Source of the DNA: Leisingera sp. ANG-M7
GTDB taxonomy: Bacteria > Pseudomonadota > Alphaproteobacteria > Rhodobacterales > Rhodobacteraceae
Direction: 5' to 3'
Assembly: GCF_000813965.1 (NCBI RefSeq)
Contig: NZ_JWLI01000005.1
Coordinates: 310,001 to 374,000, forward strand
DNA: 64,000 bases
Position numbers and translations under genes: made by a program. Each line of letters starts with the position of its first letter. Within the stretch, counting starts at the first letter, position 1. Below, in pieces: positions 52,050 through 59,714 of the stretch. The notes under the pieces are model-generated. The model had not been told where the DNA came from and searched no databases. It saw nothing but the letters and a program-made list of their open reading frames with translations.

Positions 52050-53027
52050 TTACTCGGCGGCGTGCTGGCGTGCAGCCTTCTTTCTGGAATGCGCAAGCAG
52101 GCCGTCGCGGACCCAGGCACCGTCGTCCCAGGCCTTGTTGCGGGCGGCGAGGCGGTCGACGTTGCAGGGGCCGTTGCCCTTGATCACCTCAAAGAACTCG
52201 GACCAGTCCGGGTCGCTGTAGTCATAGTGGCCGCGCTCCTCGTTCCACTTGATGGTGGGGTCCGGCAGGTCGAGGCCGAGGAATTCGATCTGCGGCACCG
52301 TCTGGTCGACGAATTTCTGGCGCAGCTCGTCGTTGGTGTTGATCTTGATCTTCCAGGCCATGCTTTGCGCGGAATGGACCGAGTCCTTGTCGGAAGGCCC
52401 GAACATCATCAGCGCCGGGAACCAAAGGCGGTTCACCGCATCCTGGGCCATCTTCTTTTGCGCAGACGTGCCCTCGGCCATCTTGCGGATGGCATCGAAC
52501 CCTTGGCGGGCGTGGAAGCTCTCTTCCTTGCAGATGCGGATCATCGCACGGGAGTAGGGGCCGAAGGAGGTCCGCTGCAGCGGCACCTGGTTCATGATCG
52601 CCGCGCCGTCAACCAGCCAGCCGACTGCACCGATGTCGGCCCAGTTCAGCGTCGGGTAATTGAAGATCGAAGAGTACTTCATCCGGCCGTCGAGCAGCAT
52701 CTCGGTAAGCTCGTCGCGCGACACGCCCATGGTTTCCGCTGCACAGTAGAGGTACAGGCCGTGGCCCGCCTCATCCTGTACCTTGGCGAGCAGGATCGCC
52801 TTGCGCTCCAGCGTGGGCGCGCGGGTGATCCAGTTGCCCTCGGGCAGCTGGCCGACGATTTCGGAGTGGGCGTGCTGGCCGATCTGGCGGATCAGCGTCT
52901 TGCGGTAGCCTTCGGGCATCCAGTCCTTGGGCTCGATCTTCTCGCCCGCGTCGATGCGCGCCTGGAAGGCGGCCAGCTTTTCCGGATCGTCCTGGGTCGC
53001 TTCGGATTGAACCATCTGAGCATACAT
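52050..53027 (-). CDS. paaA: Phenylacetyl-CoA epoxidase catalytic subunit PaaA
   Basis: Forms ring-1,2-epoxyphenylacetyl-CoA at a di-iron centre. The 325-aa protein starts with [13 protein letters not shown] and contains [32 protein letters not shown] (an ExxH set) and [12 protein letters not shown] (the second ExxH), the typical ligands. GGAGG with 8-base spacing precedes the start. It lies 24 bases after the thiolase gene. Confidence 0.97.
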   Translation of the reverse strand: MYAQMVQSEATQDDPEKLAAFQARIDAGEKIEPKDWMPEGYRKTLIRQIGQHAHSEIVGQLPEGNWITRAPTLERKAILLAKVQDEAGHGLYLYCAAETMGVSRDELTEMLLDGRMKYSSIFNYPTLNWADIGAVGWLVDGAAIMNQVPLQRTSFGPYSRAMIRICKEESFHARQGFDAIRKMAEGTSAQKKMAQDAVNRLWFPALMMFGPSDKDSVHSAQSMAWKIKINTNDELRQKFVDQTVPQIEFLGLDLPDPTIKWNEERGHYDYSDPDWSEFFEVIKGNGPCNVDRLAARNKAWDDGAWVRDGLLAHSRKKAARQHAAE

Positions 53028-53051
53028 GTCTGGGACCTCCTCAGGTTTTCA

Positions 53052-54254
53052 TTAAACGCGTTCGAGGATCAGGGCGGTGCCCTGTCCGACGCCGACGCAC
53101 ATGGTGCAGAGGGCATACCGCCCGCCGGTGCGCTGCAATTGGTAAGCGGCGGTCAGCACCAGCCGCGCCCCGGACATGCCGAGCGGGTGGCCCAGTGCAA
53201 TTGCACCGCCGTTGGGATTAACATGGGGCGCATCGTCCGCAACGCCAAGCTCGCGCAGAGCTGCAAGGCCCTGGGAGGCAAAGGCCTCGTTCAGTTCGAT
53301 CACGTCCATCTGTTCGATGCTGAGGCCGGTGCGGGCCAGCACCTTGCGGGTGGCGGGCACCGGGCCGATGCCCATGATGCGCGGCTCGACCCCTGCGGCG
53401 GCCATGCCGACGATGCGGGCCATCGGTTTCAGGCCGTTCTTTGCAGCCGCGGCCTCATTTGCCATCAGGATCGCCGCGGCACCGTCATTGACGCCGGAGG
53501 CATTGCCTGCGGTGACGGTCTTGTCGGGGCCGTTGACGCCCTTGAGGCCCGCCAGCTTCTCAGCCGAGGTGCCGGGGCGGGGGTGTTCGTCGGTGTCCAC
53601 AACCAGGTCATCGCCCTTGCGCTGGGGGATGGTGACCGGGGTGATCTCGTCCTTGAAAATGCCAGCCTCATGCGCGGCGGCCCAGCGGGCCTGGCTGCGG
53701 GCGGCAAATGCGTCCTGATCTTCGCGGCTGACGCCATAGTCTTCGGCCACGTTGTCGGCGGTCTGCGGCATCGAGTCGGTGCCGTACATCCCGTGCATCT
53801 TCTTGTTCACGAAGCGCCAGCCGATGGTGGTGTCATAGACCGCATTGGCACGTGTGAAGGCGGAGGTCGCCTTGGGCATCACGAAGGGCGCGCGGCTCAT
53901 GCTTTCAACGCCGCCGGCAATGGCCATGTCGTAATCGCCCGCCTTGATCCCGCGCGAGGCCATGCCGACCGCATCCATGCCGGAGGCGCAGAGGCGGTTG
54001 ATGGTGGTGCCGGGCACAGAGGTGGGCAGGCCCGCCAGCAGGGCGGCCATCCGGGCCACGTTGCGGTTGCTTTCGCCTGCCTGGTTGGCATCGCCAAAGA
54101 TCACGTCGTCCAGGCTGCCCCAGTCTACGTCCGGGTTGCGCGCGGCGAGCGCGGCAATAGGGAGGGCGGCAAGATCATCAGTACGCACCTGACTCAGCGC
54201 GCCGCCATAGCGGCCGATTGGGGTGCGGGTGGCATCGCAGATGAAAGCATCCAT
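53052..54254 (-). CDS. paaJ: 3-Oxoadipyl-CoA/3-oxo-5,6-dehydrosuberyl-CoA thiolase
   Basis: A 400-aa thiolase with nucleophile Cys89 (INRLCASGMDAV), His356 (GGAIALGHPLG) and Cys386 (CTMCVGVGQG). The N-terminus MDAFICDATRTPIGRYGGAL matches PaaJ/PcaF beta-ketoadipyl-CoA thiolases. Context at the head of paaABCDE favours a role in the last cleavage steps of phenylacetate breakdown; the beta-ketoadipate pathway is the other option. ATG 54254 is taken over longer readings. A palindromic operator lies 37 bases upstream. Confidence 0.92.
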   Translation of the reverse strand: MDAFICDATRTPIGRYGGALSQVRTDDLAALPIAALAARNPDVDWGSLDDVIFGDANQAGESNRNVARMAALLAGLPTSVPGTTINRLCASGMDAVGMASRGIKAGDYDMAIAGGVESMSRAPFVMPKATSAFTRANAVYDTTIGWRFVNKKMHGMYGTDSMPQTADNVAEDYGVSREDQDAFAARSQARWAAAHEAGIFKDEITPVTIPQRKGDDLVVDTDEHPRPGTSAEKLAGLKGVNGPDKTVTAGNASGVNDGAAAILMANEAAAAKNGLKPMARIVGMAAAGVEPRIMGIGPVPATRKVLARTGLSIEQMDVIELNEAFASQGLAALRELGVADDAPHVNPNGGAIALGHPLGMSGARLVLTAAYQLQRTGGRYALCTMCVGVGQGTALILERV

Positions 54255-54290
54255 GGGTGTTCGCGTCTCCTGTGGCGGCGGTAGGAAAAG

Positions 54291-54306
54291 CCGACCGTTG
54301 GGTCGG
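54291..54306. promoter_or_regulatory. Palindromic operator upstream of the paa operon
   Basis: CCGACC-GTTG-GGTCGG is a perfect 6-base dyad 37-52 bases before the thiolase start. The ACCGACC/GGTCGGT type is common for TetR-family regulators such as PaaR. No tetR-like gene is present in this window, so the regulator must lie elsewhere. Confidence 0.5.
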
Positions 54307-54464
54307 TGATAAGCCGGAAGATGATTCGCGGCAAGTAAATTGTAACTCAAAAATGGATGTTGGTGAAAATCTGTAACGAATGGACGCAGAGCTGTCCGGG
54401 CTGGGGGCGCCCCCATCCCGCGGGGCTCCCTGAAGCATGCACGCTGAATAAAAGGGCCGGGTGG

Positions 54465-56090
54465 TTACTGCGGTACTTGTCCGCGGTATCGTTCTGTCAA
54501 TTCAGGCGCCACATCATCAGCCTCGTAGACCCCCAGCAGGATACCCTTGCGCCCGGACTTGCCGCGGCGTGCCTTGATTTGCGTATCCGACAGGGTGATC
54601 CGCTGTGACATCCTGAGGCCCCATTCCAGCAAACGGTCATACATCAGATCGATGATCGCCTGATGACTGCCGTCCTTGGCGAGGTCCACCAGTTCATCCG
54701 GGTCATTTTCCATGTCGAACAGCATCGGCCTGAGCCCGCCCTCTGCGTGCATGAACTTCCAGCGTTTGTCGGTGACCATAAACAGTCGCGCATCCTTCGG
54801 CCCCAGGCCCAGCTTCTCGCTAAGCGGCATGGTGGAATAATCGAACTCGGCAATGGCATATTCCCGCCACTCCGGTTTTTCACCGCGCAGGAACGGCATC
54901 AAGGAACGCCCTTCCAGGATGTGCGGCGCAGGTTCGCCGCCTGCCGCCTCCAGGAAGGTCGGCAGCAGATCAATCGCCTCCACTAGTTCGTCGCAGGAGG
55001 TGCCGCGGGCGGTATCGGCCTCCGCGCGCGGGTCATAGATGATCAGCGGCACTTTGATCGAGGGCTCGTGGAACAGGTTCTTCTCCCCCAGCCAATGATC
55101 GCCCAGGTAATCGCCGTGGTCCGAGGTTACCACGATCATCGTATCCTGCATCCGGCCAGTTTCTTCCAGCCAGGCAAACAGCCGTCCCATCTGGTCATCG
55201 GCCTGTTTGATCAGCCCCATATAGGCGGGGATCACCTTTGCCCGCACTTCGTCGCGGCTGAAGGTCTTGCCGATCTGGTTGTTCATCATGCCGCCGAACA
55301 CGGGATGCGCGTCCTCGCGCTCCCCTTTCGAGCGCACGACCGGCAGCACATGCTCCGGCCCGTACATGTCGTGGTAGGGCGCGGGCACGATATAGGGCCA
55401 ATGCGGCTTGATATAGCTCAGGTGCGCACACCACGGGCCCTCTGCCTGCTCGATGAAGGCCATCGCCTGAGTGGTCAGCCAGGGCGTTTCGCTGTCTTCT
55501 TCAGCGATATTGGCGGGCTTGTCCGCATTGATCATGAACCAGCCGGAGGCGATGTCATTCCCCTCGACCCCGGCATTGGCGAAGTCGTTCCACGGGTTTT
55601 CGCCTGGATAGCCCCTTTCCTTGAGGTACTCATTGTAAGGGCTGCGCTTGCTGTCATAGAAGCCATCCGGCCCTTCCGCCCACAACCCGTCATCGCGCAC
55701 CCAGGGATCAAAGCCGCATTCTGACTGGCGCACGCCAATCACGCTGTCCGGGGCCAGCCCCAGCCGCTGCATGCCGTCCGCATCCGCAACCATATGGGTC
55801 TTGCCGATCAGGTGGCAGCCCATGCCTGCGCTGCGCAAATGATCGCCCATGGTCCACTCGCCCACCCGCAGCGGGTAGCTGTTGAACTGCACCCCGTGGC
55901 TGGAGGGGTAACGCCCCGTATAACTCGACATCCGCGACGAGCCGCAGGTGGGCGACTGCACATAGGCACGGGTAAACCTCACGCCCCTGGCGGCCAGCCC
56001 GTCGATGTGGGGTGTCTGCAAATGCGGATGGCCGGCGCAGCTCAGATAGTCGAACCGCAGCTGGTCGAACATGATATAGAGGATGTTCAT
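54465..56090 (-). CDS. Sulfatase/phosphonate monoester hydrolase family protein
   Basis: A 541-aa alkaline-phosphatase superfamily hydrolase. Metal-binding Asp is in MFDQLRFDYL. The modification motif PTCGSSRMSSYTGR gives Cys49 and Arg53, so Cys49 would be converted to formylglycine; the usual Pro/Ala in C-x-P-x-R is Ser. HLIGKTHM, SYIKPHWPY and VVTSDHGDYLGDH carry further ligands and the second metal Asp-His. There is no signal peptide, so it is cytoplasmic, hinting at imported substrates. It could cleave sulfate esters such as choline sulfate or phosphonate/phosphate esters. Confidence 0.85.
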   Translation of the reverse strand: MNILYIMFDQLRFDYLSCAGHPHLQTPHIDGLAARGVRFTRAYVQSPTCGSSRMSSYTGRYPSSHGVQFNSYPLRVGEWTMGDHLRSAGMGCHLIGKTHMVADADGMQRLGLAPDSVIGVRQSECGFDPWVRDDGLWAEGPDGFYDSKRSPYNEYLKERGYPGENPWNDFANAGVEGNDIASGWFMINADKPANIAEEDSETPWLTTQAMAFIEQAEGPWCAHLSYIKPHWPYIVPAPYHDMYGPEHVLPVVRSKGEREDAHPVFGGMMNNQIGKTFSRDEVRAKVIPAYMGLIKQADDQMGRLFAWLEETGRMQDTMIVVTSDHGDYLGDHWLGEKNLFHEPSIKVPLIIYDPRAEADTARGTSCDELVEAIDLLPTFLEAAGGEPAPHILEGRSLMPFLRGEKPEWREYAIAEFDYSTMPLSEKLGLGPKDARLFMVTDKRWKFMHAEGGLRPMLFDMENDPDELVDLAKDGSHQAIIDLMYDRLLEWGLRMSQRITLSDTQIKARRGKSGRKGILLGVYEADDVAPELTERYRGQVPQ

Positions 56091-56216
56091 CGGCGCCTCC
56101 TGCTTGGTGCTGTAGTATTAATAAACAAGTGAAGCAAATTTGACGAGGGAGCTTCTTGACGAGTCCCGCCCTGGCCAGAACTATGGCGTTTGTTTTCTTT
56201 TGTCCCAACGGCATTC

Positions 56217-56747
56217 ATGACAGGTCTTTCACCCCCCGCTGCAATCCGCCCCGCTGGAATGGAGGACTGCTCCAGCCTAGCGGCCTTGTCGATCGAAATC
56301 TGGGCCAGCACCTATCTGCACTATGGGATCAGCGCGCATTTTGCGGACTATGTGCTAGCGTATTATACCCCTGCGCGTTTCGCCGAGGCCCTGCAAAATC
56401 CGGCAGAGGGCCTGCTGGTCTCGCAAAACCTGGACGGCATCGACGGCTATATCCGTGTTACGCACGGACGTCCCAGCCCGGCTGGCGGGGCTTCGTGCAC
56501 CGAGATATCCACGCTCTACGTCCAGCCGCGGCACCACGGGCGCAGCATCGGGCGGCACCTGCTGCAAGCCGGGCTGCAACTTTGCCGGTCAAACGGCTGG
56601 GACGCGCCCTGGCTTGCCAGCAATTCCGAGAACTCCCGCGCAATCTCCTTCTATCTGCGCAACGGGTTTGAACATGCCGGGCTGACAAGTTTCAGGATCA
56701 GCGAAGCCGAATACGCCAACGACGTGCTGCAATACTCCTCTCTCTGA
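56217..56747 (+). CDS. GNAT family N-acetyltransferase
   Basis: A 176-aa acetyltransferase with STLYVQPRHHGRSIGRHLLQAGL as the acetyl-CoA motif (R-x-x-G-x-G/I) and NSRAISFYLRNGFEHAG at the C-terminal end. Substrate is unknown. ATG 56217 is chosen, although the ribosome site is weak, and the frame is open further upstream (TTG 56190). It is divergent from the sulfatase gene. Confidence 0.82.
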   Translation: MTGLSPPAAIRPAGMEDCSSLAALSIEIWASTYLHYGISAHFADYVLAYYTPARFAEALQNPAEGLLVSQNLDGIDGYIRVTHGRPSPAGGASCTEISTLYVQPRHHGRSIGRHLLQAGLQLCRSNGWDAPWLASNSENSRAISFYLRNGFEHAGLTSFRISEAEYANDVLQYSSL

Positions 56748-56800
56748 ATCGCCGACCAAATCTTCAACCGGCTTTCCGATGCGCCACAGAAAGGACACGA

Positions 56801-56870
56801 GCGGGCCCGAAGCCTGTGCATCGGGCCCGCCATGGCACCTGGTGGCGCCCGGGCCTGACGGCCCGGGCGC
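56801..56870. terminator. Two strong hairpins between convergent genes
   Basis: GCGGGCCCGA / TCGGGCCCGC (56801-56810 and 56821-56830) and GCGCCCGGGCC-TGAC-GGCCCGGGCGC (56845-56870) lie between the GNAT gene and the aminotransferase, which converge here. Neither has a uridine tract, but stems of 10 and 11 perfect GC-rich pairs should stop or stabilise messages from both sides. Confidence 0.65.
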
Positions 56871-56890
56871 AGGGGGATCCGGCGCTGATG

Positions 56891-58246
56891 TCAGCTCACC
56901 GCTGCAAAGCCTGCATCAAGGGCAGAAAGTATGGTGCTGGCCTCCGCCTCGCTCAGCACCAGCGGCGGCGACAGGATGATGTTGGGGCCGGAGACCCGCA
57001 CCATGGCGCCTGCCTCATAGGCCGCTTCCTGCAGTTTGCTGATGGTCTTCTTGTCCACGGCTGTCTTGGCGGTGCAGTCGGATACCAGCTCCAGCGCGCA
57101 CATCAGGCCGTGGCCGCCACGGACGTCGCCGATCAGCTCGTATTTCTGCTGCAGCGCCAGCAGGCCCTGATGGATTTGGGTGCCGCGGGCGGCTGCGTTT
57201 TCCGTCACGTTCAGGCGAAGGGTCTCTTGAAGGCAGGCCAGGGCAGCAGCCGCGCCGACCGGGTGGCCCGAGTAGGTGTAGCCGTGTCCGATGGCCGCCT
57301 TGCCGGTGGTGTCCTTCTCGAAAGTTTCGGTCATATGGTCTGCAATCATCACTGCGCCAAAGGGGAAGTAGCCATTGGTGATCGCCTTGGCGGTGGCCAT
57401 CATGTCCGGCTGCACGCCCCAGTGGCGCGAGCCGCTCCACGATCCGGTGCGGCCGAAGGCAGTGATCACCTCATCGGCGATCAGCAGGATGCCGTTTCTG
57501 GAGCAGATCTCGCGCACGCCGGGCATGAAACTGGCATGCGGCGGGATCACCCCGCCGGCCCCCAGGACCGGCTCCATGATGAAAGCGGCGATTGTGCCTG
57601 CGCCCTGAAAGGCGATCTCGTCCTCCAGAGCCTGCAGGCAGAGCTGGGCCAGACGTTCCGGATCGGTCTCGTTGAAGGGGTTGCGGAAGGTGTAGGGCGC
57701 CGGGATGTGAAAGCAGCCGGGCAGCAGCGGTTCGTACTGGGTGCGGAAGTTTGCGTTGCCATTCACCGAAGCCCCGCCCATGTGGGTGCCGTGGTAGCCC
57801 TTCTTGAGGCTCAGGAACTTGGTGCGGCCTTCCTCGTCGCGGATCTTGTGGTACTGGCGGGCAAGACGCAGGGCGGTTTCTACGGAATCCGAGCCGCCGG
57901 AGGTGAAAAAGGCGCGAGTGAGCCCGTCCGGCGCAAAGAACGCGTGCAGCTCTTCTGCCAGCTGAATCACCTGATCGTTGGTGGTGCCGCGAAAGGTGGA
58001 ATAGTAAGGCAGCACGTTCAGTTGCGCCGCGATGGCGTCTTTTACCGGTTGGCATGAGAACCCGAGGTTCACGTTCCAGAGACCCCCGACTGCATCAACC
58101 ACCTCATGCCCGTCAATGTCGGTGATCTTGACACCTTTGGCAGAGGTGATGATGGCGGGCGGACTGGCTAGGCTGTCGCCCGGGTGCGTCATGGGGTGCC
58201 AGAGGGATTTGGCGTTGTGCTCTTTCAGGAAGTTGGAGTCTTTCAT
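56891..58246 (-). CDS. Class III omega-aminotransferase
   Basis: A 451-aa fold-type I PLP enzyme. LWHPMTHPGDSLASPPAII at the N-terminus, TSGGSDSVETALRLARQYH, the PLP-phosphate region, LLIADEVITAFGRTG (Asp258, Glu259) and Schiff-base Lys287 in MATAKAITNGYFP are visible. The family includes beta-alanine:pyruvate, taurine:pyruvate and polyamine aminotransferases. The IclR gene directly upstream on the same strand suggests substrate-induced catabolism. The exact amine is not decidable. Confidence 0.9.
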   Translation of the reverse strand: MKDSNFLKEHNAKSLWHPMTHPGDSLASPPAIITSAKGVKITDIDGHEVVDAVGGLWNVNLGFSCQPVKDAIAAQLNVLPYYSTFRGTTNDQVIQLAEELHAFFAPDGLTRAFFTSGGSDSVETALRLARQYHKIRDEEGRTKFLSLKKGYHGTHMGGASVNGNANFRTQYEPLLPGCFHIPAPYTFRNPFNETDPERLAQLCLQALEDEIAFQGAGTIAAFIMEPVLGAGGVIPPHASFMPGVREICSRNGILLIADEVITAFGRTGSWSGSRHWGVQPDMMATAKAITNGYFPFGAVMIADHMTETFEKDTTGKAAIGHGYTYSGHPVGAAAALACLQETLRLNVTENAAARGTQIHQGLLALQQKYELIGDVRGGHGLMCALELVSDCTAKTAVDKKTISKLQEAAYEAGAMVRVSGPNIILSPPLVLSEAEASTILSALDAGFAAVS

Positions 58247-58289
58247 GGGGCAGCTCCTGGATGCGGCCCGGTTTGGGCCGGTGAAGGGG

Positions 58290-59069
58290 TCAGGCGGTTT
58301 CGTCCTGCGGGAAGCCCGCCGGAGCGGACCCTCCGATGCGATAGGTGAGGGTGGCGCCTGCGCGGCGCAGGGCGGCTGGGATCAGTTGTTTCTGTTCTGC
58401 TGTCATGCGGGAAGCGGGGGCGGCCACCGCTAGGGCGCCGATCACCTTGCGGTCCGGATCAAATATTGGAACCGCGTGGGAATGAACGTCTTCCTCAAAC
58501 CCGCCGACAGACACGGCAATGCCGCTTTTGCGGATGCTGGTAAGCTGGGCGCGGATTTTCTGCGGATCTGTGATGGTTTCCGGAGTGCGGGCCCCCAGCG
58601 GCTGGGACAGTATAGTCTCGGCGAAGTCCGGTTCGGCATAGGCAAGAACTGCCATGCCGGAGCTGGTGCCATGAAATGTCAGAACCTTGGCGTCCTCCAT
58701 CATCACCCTGGTGGCGTTGCGCGGTGAATAGGCGTGTGACAGCGAATTGAGCTGGCTGCCTTGCAAGAGCGACAGGTGAGTGGTTTCGCCGGTTTCATCG
58801 CTCAAATCGCGCAGAACCTGGCGGGAAACGGAGAGGATTGGCACCGCGGCCTCACGCAGGGCTGCAAGACGCAGAACCTGGGGGCCTAGCCGGTAAGAGC
58901 GGTCGCTGCCCGTCTGTTCTACAAAGCCCGATTCCTGAAGTTCGTTCATAAGCCGGTAGACGGTTGCCTTGTTCATCCCGGACAGGCGCGTGAGGTCGCT
59001 GAGCCCGATCGCGGTCCGGCCGTGATTGAAATATGTCAGCAGTGACAAGGCTTTGGATACAGTTCCCAT
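58290..59069 (-). CDS. IclR family transcriptional regulator
   Basis: A 259-aa regulator. The N-terminal winged helix (VSKALSLLTYFNHGRTAIGLSDLTRLSGMNKATVYRLMNEL) is followed by the IclR effector domain with VGGFEEDVHSHAVPIFDPDRKVIGALAVAAP. ATG 59069 gives the standard IclR length; an open frame continues upstream. It lies 43 bases before the aminotransferase and probably controls it and itself. Confidence 0.92.
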   Translation of the reverse strand: MGTVSKALSLLTYFNHGRTAIGLSDLTRLSGMNKATVYRLMNELQESGFVEQTGSDRSYRLGPQVLRLAALREAAVPILSVSRQVLRDLSDETGETTHLSLLQGSQLNSLSHAYSPRNATRVMMEDAKVLTFHGTSSGMAVLAYAEPDFAETILSQPLGARTPETITDPQKIRAQLTSIRKSGIAVSVGGFEEDVHSHAVPIFDPDRKVIGALAVAAPASRMTAEQKQLIPAALRRAGATLTYRIGGSAPAGFPQDETA

Positions 59070-59146
59070 GCGCCTGTTGAAGCTCCCTGTTTGAACTGTC
59101 CGGACGATCTCTCCTGCGCCGACGGTTCCGTGATGCGGTTTAAATG

Positions 59147-59183
59147 GCAGATGCGAGATCTGGTTGTCAATTAAATAAACCAG
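59147..59183 (-). promoter_or_regulatory. Candidate promoter and operator of the IclR gene
   Basis: On the minus strand TTGACA (complement of 59165-59170) is a perfect -35 box, with CATTTA about 18 bases further as a possible -10. The -35 lies inside the dyad CTGGTT (59160-59165) / AACCAG (59178-59183), which suits autoregulation. Confidence 0.4.
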
Positions 59184-59325
59184 TGGTTTGAATAGTGAGC
59201 CGACAAGTTGAACAGAGCCGTAGCGAGCGAGGGGATCGCCAGGCAACGGTTTGGCGGCGGCAGTGCTTAGGGCTGCAAGGGGCTAGGCACTTGCGAACAC
59301 CAAGAGATGCCCGGGATTATCCTCA

Positions 59326-59363
59326 TGCCGTGGCTGTCGGGGTGCCGTGGCTGTCGGGGTGCC
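59326..59363. repeat. 17-base tandem direct repeat
   Basis: TGCCGTGGCTGTCGGGG occurs twice without a gap (59326-59342 and 59343-59359), followed by TGCC, the start of a third unit. It looks like a slippage-type duplication in non-coding DNA. Confidence 0.8.
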
Positions 59364-59546
59364 TTGAAGCCGGTTTGACGCGGGCCTTACAGAACTAACG
59401 GGGAGTCTCGGCAGCGAGGCACAACAAGCCGTGCAGAGGCAGGGGGGTAGCGAGGCGGATAGCCAAGTCAGGAATCCGGGTTCGTCGCGGAAGGAGGCTG
59501 GCCTGTCGGATGATGCGTTTCAAAAAGTTCCCATTTGCCTCATCTT

Positions 59547-59572
59547 CTGTTACGCAACTGCCAGCGTAACAG
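59547..59572. promoter_or_regulatory. Inverted repeat upstream of the fadJ-type gene
   Basis: CTGTTACGC (59547-59555) and GCGTAACAG (59564-59572) form a perfect 9-base dyad with an 8-base spacer, 143 bases before the gene. It has the shape of a repressor site for fatty-acid or branched-chain degradation genes, but matches no consensus I can name with confidence. Confidence 0.45.
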
Positions 59573-59714
59573 GCCGCTGGGCATCTGAACGCCGCGACGC
59601 GGGGTTTGCTGGCCTTCGGCCGCCATTGGGGCTTGGCGCCGGTCCGGGTGCTGTGCCTAATCTGTTGGGAGCCGGGCGCAGGCACTGCCGCCGCGGGAGA
59701 GAGAGGAATACCGG

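Larger units (their letters stand above)
59070..59714. other. 645-base intergenic region between iclR and the fadJ-type gene
   Basis: This is the longest gene-free stretch of the window. From left to right it contains a dyad that flanks a possible promoter for the IclR gene (59160-59183), a 17-base direct repeat (59326-59363), and an inverted repeat (59547-59572) upstream of the beta-oxidation gene. Short open frames here have no ribosome sites and unlikely compositions, so I do not call genes. Confidence 0.5.

Noticed and set aside
51870-54284. Plus-strand reading frame of 804 codons opposite paaA and the thiolase
   Set aside because: It lies antisense to genes with intact catalytic motifs; the composition is that of a shadow frame.
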